From JAYZDB01 sp036338025 (GTDB taxonomy: Bacteria; Planctomycetota; UBA1135; UBA2386): DNA of 21,003 bases. This document shows, in pieces, positions 7,542-13,814 of this stretch. Made by a program: the position numbers and the translations under genes. Positions within the stretch are counted from its first letter, which is position 1; each line of letters begins with the position of its first letter. A model generated the notes under the pieces. The model saw only the letters and a program-made list of their open reading frames with translations. It ran no database searches and had not been told where the DNA came from. Location of the stretch: the NCBI GenBank assembly GCA_036338025.1, contig JAYZDB010000035.1:1-21003 (forward strand). Direction: 5' to 3'.

Positions 7542-9089
7542 ATGAAGACCATTCCCACTTGCTGTTTTCTCCCGCTCCTCCTCTTGGCCCCGTTGGTTGC
7601 TCAGGACAGCCTGCAACTCAAGGATGGTCGATTCGTCTTTGGCAAGCGGATGACAGCGAGCGTAGACGGTGTCACGGTGCACTTCGACAACGGTAACGTG
7701 AAGGTGCCGAAGGAACTGATCCGCAGTTGCACCGCGCGTGACGCATCTGGCAATACCACCGACCTGTCCACCTCTGACAAAGACAAGATGGCGAAGGGCC
7801 TGGTGATGTTCAAGGGACGTTGGGTCAAAGCCGTCGTCCGCGACAAGCAGATCGCGCGGGACCGCGTGGCCAGCGCCAGACGCATCGAGGCGGCGAAGAA
7901 GCGGCGAAAGTGGGTGAATCGCCACAAGATGAAGACGCGGAATTTCGAATTCGAGTTCACGATCGATCCGGAGTTGATGCGCGGCTACATGGACCTCATG
8001 GAGGTCTACTACAAGGTGTTCACCAAGGAGTGGCGGATCCGGAAGCCAAGCAAGATGGGGCGCCTCAAGGTCTGTTTCTATCACGACCGCCAGTATTTTG
8101 AGCAGGTTGGTGGCGCGCCGTCGGGCGTGATCGGCTACTTCCGTTTTGTCGAGCCAATCGAGTTGAACTTCTTCTACGACCGGATGGATGAGGGTGCCAC
8201 GGTCGACGTGATGTTCCACGAGGCCAATCACTACCTGACGCACCTCATCGATCCGAAGTTTCACTACCCCGCCTGGGTGAATGAGTCGCTGGCGGAGTAC
8301 TACGGCGCGAGTTCCTGGGATCCCAAGACCAAGACCATGCAGACTGGCGGGATTCAAGAGGGGCGTCTTGCCGTCCTACAGGACGCGGTGGGGCTCAACA
8401 AGATCGCTAACAGGACCGGCAGTGTCGATGATGAGAACTGGCTTGGCCTCGAGGATATGATCCGCATCAAGCGTTTCTCTGCCATCCACTACGCCTGGGG
8501 CTGGTCGTTTGTGCACTACCTGCTTTCGACCCCCAAGTACAAGTCCAAGTTCAAGAAGTACTACATCGACCTCGCCAAGAGCAAGAAGATCAAGAAGGTC
8601 CTCGGGTTCAGGGCGTTTCGCTCGGTTGAACCGGATGAACAGATCAAGTGGCTGAAGAGCTACCTCGGGGTCAAGGACCTCAAGGTCTTGGAGAAGGAGT
8701 GGCACAACTACATCCGGCAGATGAAAGCCGCGTCAGCCAATGGTTATCACTGGGCGGGGACATTCGCCATGTCCCGCGGCATGCCGATCAAGGCTCAGCG
8801 ACTGTTCAAGGTTGCAATCGACATGGGAAGTACAAACCCCATGACCTGGGTTGGCCTGGGTCGGGCTCAGCACCGTAAGGATAAGAATGCTGAAGCCGTC
8901 GCGTCGTTTGACAAGGCCATCTCGATGGATCCTCTGGCGGCCATGTTCTACATCTACAAGGCGCGCGTCCTGGAGGAAGGTGGAGAGGCTGGCAAGGAAG
9001 AGGGCAAGAAACTCCGCAAGCTGGCGTTCGAGATAGAGCCGGACAACGACCAGATCATCATGGAGACGGTCTGGGAAGACGGCAAGTAG
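7542..9089 (+). CDS. Exported HExxH zinc peptidase-like protein with TPR tail (DUF1570-like)
   Basis: This 515-residue protein has a short signal peptide (LLLLAPLVAQ, cleavage near residue 20). A small beta domain follows (LQLKDGRFVFGKR...VTVHFDNG...VPKELI, about 23-65), a module common ahead of planctomycete exported proteins. The catalytic-type domain (about 130-350) has HEANH at residues 226-230 and NESLAEYYG from 247. Glu248 stands 22 residues after His226, the usual gluzincin spacing for the third zinc ligand, so an active metallopeptidase is likely. The substrate is unknown. The C-terminus holds about three TPR-like helical pairs (AGTFAMSRGMPIKAQRLFKVAI, WVGLGRAQHRKDKNAEAVASF, AMFYIYKARVLEEGG), probably for partner binding. 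The closest named group I can suggest is DUF1570/peptidase-MA-like. It sits 27 bp downstream of the gene encoding a similar but ligand-less domain. A 548 bp non-coding gap follows it. Confidence 0.85.
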   Translation: MKTIPTCCFLPLLLLAPLVAQDSLQLKDGRFVFGKRMTASVDGVTVHFDNGNVKVPKELIRSCTARDASGNTTDLSTSDKDKMAKGLVMFKGRWVKAVVRDKQIARDRVASARRIEAAKKRRKWVNRHKMKTRNFEFEFTIDPELMRGYMDLMEVYYKVFTKEWRIRKPSKMGRLKVCFYHDRQYFEQVGGAPSGVIGYFRFVEPIELNFFYDRMDEGATVDVMFHEANHYLTHLIDPKFHYPAWVNESLAEYYGASSWDPKTKTMQTGGIQEGRLAVLQDAVGLNKIANRTGSVDDENWLGLEDMIRIKRFSAIHYAWGWSFVHYLLSTPKYKSKFKKYYIDLAKSKKIKKVLGFRAFRSVEPDEQIKWLKSYLGVKDLKVLEKEWHNYIRQMKAASANGYHWAGTFAMSRGMPIKAQRLFKVAIDMGSTNPMTWVGLGRAQHRKDKNAEAVASFDKAISMDPLAAMFYIYKARVLEEGGEAGKEEGKKLRKLAFEIEPDNDQIIMETVWEDGK

Positions 9090-9637
9090 CGGCGTAATCG
9101 GCTTGGCTTGGACTCCGTGGCCGGTCTTCTGACCTGTAGAGGTCGCCGGATGACTCCATCGCAAAGCGGGATCCATGCGGCTTCGCGACATTTGTTCGGA
9201 GAACCGCGGAGGTGACTAAGGGGATCTCCACAGAACGGCCGATGGATGGGGGACAGTTCCTACACTGCTGGTTTCCGAGTCCTCGCTGGCTCTCCTCGCT
9301 TTCGTATGGTCTTGCCTGTCCGCACCACGGGTGAGTCGCGAACCTGAGAGTTGGCCCTCGTGATTCCCTCTTCTTTTCGACTCTAATACACTTGGGGATC
9401 GGGCCAGCTGCGGGCCGGCTTGCCGAACGGCTGGTCGGCCCGCCTCTTTTTCATCGCCAAGGCATGGGCCCCGACCCTGGCATTCGCGAATCGTCAGGCT
9501 GGTTTTCGGCCGACGGTGCAGCGCGTTGCGGTAGGTCTGCGAGGCTCGTGGAGTAGTGGTTGCTGTTGCTGGACACTCGGCTGGATTGGTAGACAATCAG
9601 GACCTTCTCAGTCTCATGCCCGCACGCCGATCCAGCG
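9090..9637. other. 548 bp intergenic region without a convincing gene
   Basis: This is the longest non-coding gap in the window. The largest frame inside it (126 codons on the minus strand, 9216-9596) has no recognisable motif, no ribosome-binding site and a composition like antisense noise. A strong hairpin with a T-run lies at 9412-9451. I see no tRNA or known ncRNA motif. It may contain a long 3' UTR for the upstream operon, the promoter of the LamG gene, or a small RNA ending at the hairpin. Confidence 0.6.
9412..9451 (+). terminator. Putative Rho-independent terminator
   Basis: GGGCCGGCT (9412-9420) pairs with GGTCGGCCC (9433-9441) through nine base pairs, two of them G-T. After one T-T mismatch the stem continues with GCC/GGC around a GAAC tetraloop (9425-9428). 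CGCCTCTTTTT follows, with five Ts at 9447-9451. The short gap between stem and T-run is not ideal. It lies 323 bp after the peptidase gene, so it ends either a long 3' UTR or a separate small transcript. Confidence 0.5.
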
Positions 9638-10774
9638 ATGAACAAACGATCTCTCATTGTCACCTGTCTATGTCTCGCACCGGCAGCCACTGCCCAACTC
9701 GGGATCAAATTCACCAACGGTGGGCCAGTCGACCAGTACGTGGATGTGCCCTACCACGTCACCTTGTTGCCGCAGACCGGTTTTACTATCGAAGCGTGGA
9801 TTACCTATGACGGCACCACGCTGGGTACGGGGTATCGATGGCCTTGCATTGCCCGACAAAACGTCAACCCGAACGCGGAGTCCTTCGTTTTTCGGGTAGA
9901 TGCTGCCAACACCCAGTCGCGGTTGATCAAGTTGGCGGTCCGTACCACCAGTGGTTTTCAGGAGGCCAGCTATCCGTTCGTGACCGGCGAATTCGCCAAG
10001 TGGACCCATGTCGCGGGGACGTTTGACGGTGATTACATCAAGATCTACATCAACGGAGTCGAGCGGGGTTCCTATCAATATCCTACCAGGACGGCAATGC
10101 GCAACTCCGGTGGCGTCTTGCGGATTGGCAACGGCGATCTGAGCGCGGTTGGGGCCGAGAACTGGAACGGCGAGATGGACGAAGTCCGGTTGTGGCCCTA
10201 TGCCCGGACTGCGGCCGAGATAACCTCGACCATGAACCAGGCTTTGTCCAACATGCCGGGAGAGGTGAGCACCTGGAACCTGGACTTTGGACCCAGCGAT
10301 TCCTCGGGTGGCAACGACGGCACCAACGTTGGCAACCCGGTCTACCAGGTCAACAGCCTGCAGTTGACGGCAGTGGCCTCGACTTGCACTGCCTACGGCA
10401 CGGCGACCGCCAGCTGTTCCGGCCAGATTCCCGCGATCGGTGTGAATGGAACTGCAAACATCGGCAACTCCGCTTTTGCGATCAACGGGATCCGAGGTGG
10501 TAGGTCTAGTGGTGCTGTCTTCGTCTTGCTCGGGCTGGCGAGCTTGTCACCTCCGATCACCGTCGGTACTGCCCAGGTGTTCGTGGACCCGACGATCTCT
10601 TTGTTGGTGCCTGGAATGGTCGCGTACGATCGCTACTCCCGTCTGCCGCTCGGTATCCCGAACAACGCGGGTTTGCCCGGGTTGAGTATTTTTGCGCAGA
10701 TGGCGTTTGGTCAAGCGGGCTGTGTGATCCAGCCGTATGCGACCGACGCGATAGAGATCAAGTTCACCAAGTAG
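9638..10774 (+). CDS. Secreted LamG-domain protein with a planctomycete-type C-terminal module
   Basis: This 378-residue protein has a signal peptide (residues 1-19, PAATA before QLG). A laminin-G/concanavalin-like jelly-roll occupies about 22-225: FTIEAWITYDG, KWTHVAGTFDGDYIKIYING and WNGEMDEVRLWPYARTAAEI are the standard LamG signatures for carbohydrate or protein binding. A linker (MPGEVSTWNLDFGPSDSSGG) with a DGTNVGNPVY segment follows. From about residue 245 there is a separate module with a CTAYGTATASCSG start, two nearby cysteines, LPLGIPNNAGLPGLSIFAQM and a terminal AIEIKFTK. I recall such modules (a GC.G..P start and an lpiPN..LpG...f.Q core) at the ends of many secreted proteins in some marine planctomycetes; their role is unknown and could be anchoring, sorting or binding. 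There is no catalytic motif. No clear ribosome-binding site precedes the ATG. Likely a cell-surface or extracellular binding protein. Confidence 0.87.
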   Translation: MNKRSLIVTCLCLAPAATAQLGIKFTNGGPVDQYVDVPYHVTLLPQTGFTIEAWITYDGTTLGTGYRWPCIARQNVNPNAESFVFRVDAANTQSRLIKLAVRTTSGFQEASYPFVTGEFAKWTHVAGTFDGDYIKIYINGVERGSYQYPTRTAMRNSGGVLRIGNGDLSAVGAENWNGEMDEVRLWPYARTAAEITSTMNQALSNMPGEVSTWNLDFGPSDSSGGNDGTNVGNPVYQVNSLQLTAVASTCTAYGTATASCSGQIPAIGVNGTANIGNSAFAINGIRGGRSSGAVFVLLGLASLSPPITVGTAQVFVDPTISLLVPGMVAYDRYSRLPLGIPNNAGLPGLSIFAQMAFGQAGCVIQPYATDAIEIKFTK

Positions 10775-10792
10775 GCGCCCTGCCGGGGGCGC
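10775..10792 (+). other. GC hairpin directly after the LamG stop codon
   Basis: GCGCCC (10775-10780) and GGGCGC (10787-10792) form a six-base-pair all-GC stem with a TGCCGG loop, starting on the base after the TAG. No T-run follows, so it is not a standard terminator. It could stabilise the 3' end of the LamG message or lower expression of the SGNH gene that begins 22 bp later. Confidence 0.4.
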
Positions 10793-10813
10793 GCCGGGTG
10801 TAGAGTGCCCGGC

Positions 10814-11701
10814 ATGGATACCCCAAACCGGCCCTCGTTCACTGGTTCCCTTGCCGTTTGTCTACTTGTCGGAGGTCTGGGTTCTTCCCTGCCGGCTCAG
10901 AAGGGTGGTCTTGTGGTCAAGAATGGTGCGAAGATCGCGTTCCTCGGCGACTCGATTACCGCTGGTGGCGCCCGTGGGCCTGCGGGCTACTGCCGCCTCG
11001 TGATCAGTGGCCTCGGGTCGGCGGGGGTCAAGGCCACCATGATCCCGGCAGGGATCAGTGGTCACAAGTCGAACCAGATGTTGGCGCGTCTCGATCGCGA
11101 TGTCTTGGACAAGAAACCAGATTGGATGACTCTCAGCTGCGGTGTCAATGACGTGTGGCACGGCAAGCGCGGGGTGCCCCTCGACCAGTACAAGAAGAAC
11201 ATCACCGAGATCGTAGAGAAGACCCAGGCCAGGGGAATTCAGGTGATGATCCTGACGTCGACCATGATTCGAGAGGAGCAGGGCAATGCACTCAACAAGC
11301 AGCTCGCACCTTACAATGCGTTCCTCAAGAAGCTCGCGATCGACAAGAAGTGCTTACTCGCTGATCTCAACGCCGACATGCAGGCTGCGCTGATCACTGG
11401 GCGCGCGAAACCGCAGGGTCACCAGTTGACCACCGATGGGGTTCATATGAACACCCTGGGTAACATCATGATGGCGACCGGCGTGCTAAGGTCCTTTGGC
11501 CTGAATGCCCGACAGATCGCCAAGGCGACGGCGGAATTCGAGTCGATCCCCAATAGCTGTCAGGTTCGGCTCGATTCAAGGATGACTGTGCGTGACTTCA
11601 AGATGCTGCGGGGCGCAGCAACCAAGGCTGGAGTGTCCGTGCAACATTTGCTTCAACAGGCGGTCGACCAGCGCATCGCAGACCTCCTCAAGAAGAAGTA
11701 G
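10814..11701 (+). CDS. Exported SGNH/GDSL-family hydrolase
   Basis: This 295-residue esterase-like enzyme has all four SGNH blocks: FLGDSITAGG (nucleophile Ser47), a conserved Gly in ISGHKSNQML, CGVNDVWHG (oxyanion Asn112 in GVND), and DGVHMN (catalytic Asp208 and His211). The family cleaves acyl esters, for example acetyl groups on polysaccharides, and the substrate is not evident here. A hydrophobic segment (about residues 12-24) ending in LPAQ fits a signal peptide, so it should act outside the cytoplasm. I chose ATG 10814 over the in-frame GTG at 10805, which only adds three residues; neither has a clear ribosome-binding site. The last 65 residues (from about 230) extend beyond the SGNH core as charged helices (MTVRDFKMLRGAATKAGVSV...) and end in LLKKK. 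It follows the LamG gene by 39 bp on the same strand, so the pair may be co-transcribed. It converges on the next gene with a 17 bp gap. Confidence 0.92.
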   Translation: MDTPNRPSFTGSLAVCLLVGGLGSSLPAQKGGLVVKNGAKIAFLGDSITAGGARGPAGYCRLVISGLGSAGVKATMIPAGISGHKSNQMLARLDRDVLDKKPDWMTLSCGVNDVWHGKRGVPLDQYKKNITEIVEKTQARGIQVMILTSTMIREEQGNALNKQLAPYNAFLKKLAIDKKCLLADLNADMQAALITGRAKPQGHQLTTDGVHMNTLGNIMMATGVLRSFGLNARQIAKATAEFESIPNSCQVRLDSRMTVRDFKMLRGAATKAGVSVQHLLQQAVDQRIADLLKKK

Positions 11702-11718
11702 GGCGGTCCGCCTCGGAG

Positions 11719-12768
11719 TCATCGCCGACGGCGGCGCTTGTTTTTCTTCTTGTTCGGATTGGCTGACTTGATCCGTTGGATCTTGATCACTCCGGAGAAG
11801 ACCTGGTCGTACAGGGCTTGCAAGACGGCGTCGACGAGCTTCGTGGGCCGGGCCTGGACCTTTTCTTCGATGAGGTCCCAGGCGTGATCCGCGAAGGAAT
11901 ACTTGCCCTTGCCTTCGATATCAAAGACCCATGCTGTGCCTTTGCCATCCAGTCCCCGTCCGTCACGCTGTTGCGATAGAACCTGCTCGACGCGGATCTT
12001 GTAGGTGATGGTGAAGCCAGCCGACGAGGTCTCCGTCCACAGAGCTTTGACATGGGTCTTGCGATAGCCGGCTTTCAGTTGTTGGCTGGACTCGGCGATC
12101 AGGCTCTTGCCTTCGATGACTGGCTCGCCTCCCAGGTCGAGGGTGTGTACCAGGTCGCCAACCCAGCAGGGCAGGGGATAGACCCAGAGCACCGGCAGCA
12201 GGTGGTCTCCGAACTGGCCACTCAGATCGCCCGGGACTGATCCTTTGCGTGGGGCCTTCTTGAAGGTGTGTTCGAAGCGGCGCTCGAGTGCGGCGAGCGG
12301 CACTTCCATGGGTTCGTCGTCCTTGCTTGATGGTAGGCCCCAGACCCAGGAGATCCGGCTGTTGCTAAGGAAGGGAACCGCTGCGTACGACTCCCGGGTC
12401 GCATCCTTGGCCTTGCCCGAGGGCCGTTTTGGTCTTTGTACCTTCAGGCGGAGGGTCTGCTTGTCCAAGGTAGTTGCGTACTTGGCCTTGATCTTGTCCG
12501 CACCGACCTCGAGTTGAATCGTCATCCCCATCTCGACCTTTTGCTTTGGGAGACGCCTGGGGTAGTAGAGACGTGCGGCTTTGCGGGCGGCCTTCTCGGC
12601 ATCGCGCACATCCTTCGGTAGCTTGCGTTCCTTCGTGAACGTTGCTTTGTACTGGAGTGTCCTCGAGGAAGGTGGCGGCCACGCGAACTTGCCTACCTCG
12701 CCCGGCGCAGGACCCGATCCCTGTGACTGGACGATCGGGAGCAAGAGAAACAGGTGCGTGAGAGTCAT
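11719..12768 (-). CDS. Exported protein of unknown function with a polybasic C-terminus
   Basis: I do not recognise this 349-residue protein. The chosen start, ATG 12768, gives a compact signal peptide (MTLTHLFLLLPIVQSQ) and has GGAAG five bases upstream. The frame stays open to 13206, but that extension runs antisense into the ppiC gene. The body looks like beta-strands separated by charged turns (QYKATFTKERKLPKD, EMGMTIQLEVGADKIKAKYATTLD, SSAGFTITYKIRVEQVLSQQ), with an early Lys/Arg-rich stretch (DAEKAARKAARLYYPRRLPK) and no catalytic motif. It ends in KKKNKRRRRR. Its neighbours are the convergent SGNH hydrolase (17 bp gap) and the divergent ppiC operon (205 bp). An exported structural or carbohydrate-associated protein is possible, but nothing in the sequence proves it. 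Coding potential is well supported by the signal peptide, frame length and gene packing. Confidence 0.75.
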   Translation of the reverse strand: MTLTHLFLLLPIVQSQGSGPAPGEVGKFAWPPPSSRTLQYKATFTKERKLPKDVRDAEKAARKAARLYYPRRLPKQKVEMGMTIQLEVGADKIKAKYATTLDKQTLRLKVQRPKRPSGKAKDATRESYAAVPFLSNSRISWVWGLPSSKDDEPMEVPLAALERRFEHTFKKAPRKGSVPGDLSGQFGDHLLPVLWVYPLPCWVGDLVHTLDLGGEPVIEGKSLIAESSQQLKAGYRKTHVKALWTETSSAGFTITYKIRVEQVLSQQRDGRGLDGKGTAWVFDIEGKGKYSFADHAWDLIEEKVQARPTKLVDAVLQALYDQVFSGVIKIQRIKSANPNKKKNKRRRRR

Positions 12769-12961
12769 AGGACTTCCGGCGGGAGGCGGCAGAAACAGGC
12801 TCGCTGAGCACGCGAACGATTTTGGGCGCATCATAGTCCAGGGCTGCCGACGGTTCCGATCCCTATCGTGGTAACACTCGCGGAACTGTCGAGTGGCATC
12901 GCGGGCTGGATCTGGTAGCTTGGCGGCTGGCAAGGCCGTAATTCTTGTTCCTGCAACCTGC

Positions 12962-12968
12962 AAAGGAG
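12962..12968 (+). promoter_or_regulatory. Ribosome-binding site fixing the ppiC start
   Basis: AAAGGAG sits five bases before ATG 12974. It rules out the longer in-frame start at 12893 and gives a product with exactly the length of E. coli PpiC. Confidence 0.8.
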
Positions 12969-12973
12969 AACCC

Positions 12974-13255
12974 ATGGCAACTGCGAGCGCCCGACACATC
13001 CTGGTCCCGACCGAGGAACAGTGTGAAAATCTCAAGAACCAGATCGCCGGTGGCGATGACTTCGCAAAACTGGCGGGGGAGCACTCCCAGTGTCCATCCG
13101 GTGCTGAGGGTGGCGCCTTGGGTGAGTTTTCGCCCGGCCAGATGGTGCCCGAGTTCGACCAGGTCGTTTTCAGTGCCGAGGTGGGTTCTGTGCAGGGACC
13201 CGTCAAGACGCAGTTTGGCTACCACCTGATCGAAGTGACCGCGCGATCGGATTGA
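12974..13255 (+). CDS. ppiC: Parvulin-type peptidyl-prolyl cis-trans isomerase (PpiC-like)
   Basis: This 93-residue single-domain parvulin interconverts cis and trans peptide bonds before proline. It matches E. coli PpiC in length and along its sequence as I recall it: ARHILV (His8), a long helix to FAKLAGEHS, Cys40 in QCPSG, GGALGEFSPGQMVPEFDQVVF, and TQFGYHLIEV (His84). His8, Cys40 and His84 are the usual active-site residues. There is no signal peptide, so it is a cytoplasmic folding catalyst. The start is fixed by AAAGGAG at 12962-12968. It is the first gene of a closely spaced trio with the DinB-like and TMTC-like genes (gaps of 11 and 17 bp), which suggests one transcript starting in the 205 bp divergent region upstream. 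The assignment is secure; the symbol follows the E. coli orthologue type. Confidence 0.95.
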   Translation: MATASARHILVPTEEQCENLKNQIAGGDDFAKLAGEHSQCPSGAEGGALGEFSPGQMVPEFDQVVFSAEVGSVQGPVKTQFGYHLIEVTARSD

Positions 13256-13266
13256 TCAAGAATGGT

Positions 13267-13797
13267 ATGGCAGCCATACCTGAGACCGGTCGACCGACGG
13301 TTGACGAATACGCTCCGTTCTACGAGACCTATGTCCAGCTGGTACCCGAGACTGCGATTGACGGAGTTCTCGATGCCCAGCTCGGTATCGTTGCAACGCT
13401 GATTGACGAGCTCACCGAGGTCCGTGCCAATCACCGCTACGCGGTGAACAAATGGAGTGTGCGCGAGGTGATCGGGCACTTGATCGACACGGAATGGGTG
13501 TTCGCTGGTCGCGCACTCTGGTTTGCGCGGGGTAGTGCAGAACCGATGCCCGCCATGGACCAAGACGAGTTCTCCGCCGCCGCGGACTACAGCAACGTGC
13601 CGATACCGGTTTTGCGTGAACAGTTCACGCACATCCGGGCTGCAGGTCTCACGCAGTACCGGACATTTTCAGCGGAAGTGCTTACCCGGCGAGGGATCGC
13701 ATCGGGTTGTGAGTTTAGCGTTCGCTCGTTGCTCTACATCCTCGCTGGTCATGTCCGGCACCACCTGCGCGTGCTCGAAGAACGCTATTCTTGTTAG
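13267..13797 (+). CDS. DinB/YfiT-like metal-binding four-helix protein
   Basis: This 176-residue member of the DinB superfamily has a predicted metal-binding three-histidine site. The histidines are His71 in VREVIGHLIDTEW, and His162 and His166 in AGHVRHHLRVLEE. The spacing closely matches B. subtilis YfiT as I recall it (His67, His160, His164), and NKWSVREVIGHL is the family's usual helix entry. Some DinB members transfer thiols (bacillithiol or mycothiol S-transferases), but most have no known substrate, so the activity here is undetermined. There is no signal peptide, so it is cytoplasmic. I chose ATG 13267. A TTG at 13252 would overlap the ppiC stop by three bases and add five residues, and neither candidate has a strong ribosome-binding site. 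It is the middle gene of the trio with ppiC and the TMTC-like gene. The family assignment is firm. Confidence 0.9.
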   Translation: MAAIPETGRPTVDEYAPFYETYVQLVPETAIDGVLDAQLGIVATLIDELTEVRANHRYAVNKWSVREVIGHLIDTEWVFAGRALWFARGSAEPMPAMDQDEFSAAADYSNVPIPVLREQFTHIRAAGLTQYRTFSAEVLTRRGIASGCEFSVRSLLYILAGHVRHHLRVLEERYSC

Positions 13798-13814
13798 TGC
13801 TCGGCAGGTAGTTC

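Noticed and set aside
7518..8357. 279-codon open frame on the - strand inside the HExxH gene
   Set aside because: It is antisense to a gene with a conserved catalytic motif and has no ribosome-binding site or recognisable domain.
9216..9596. 126-codon minus-strand frame in the 548 bp gap
   Set aside because: It shows no motif, no start signal and low-complexity Arg/Pro/Ser composition, and it overlaps the terminator-like hairpin.
11702..11712. GGCGGTCCGCC palindrome in the SGNH/11719 convergent gap
   Set aside because: The loop is too small for a stable RNA hairpin as a perfect stem and there is no T-run on either strand; probably chance at this GC content.
12769..13206. N-terminal extension of the 11719 gene by 146 codons
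   Set aside because: It runs antisense through ppiC and would bury a good signal peptide; ATG 12768 with an upstream GGAAG is the better start.
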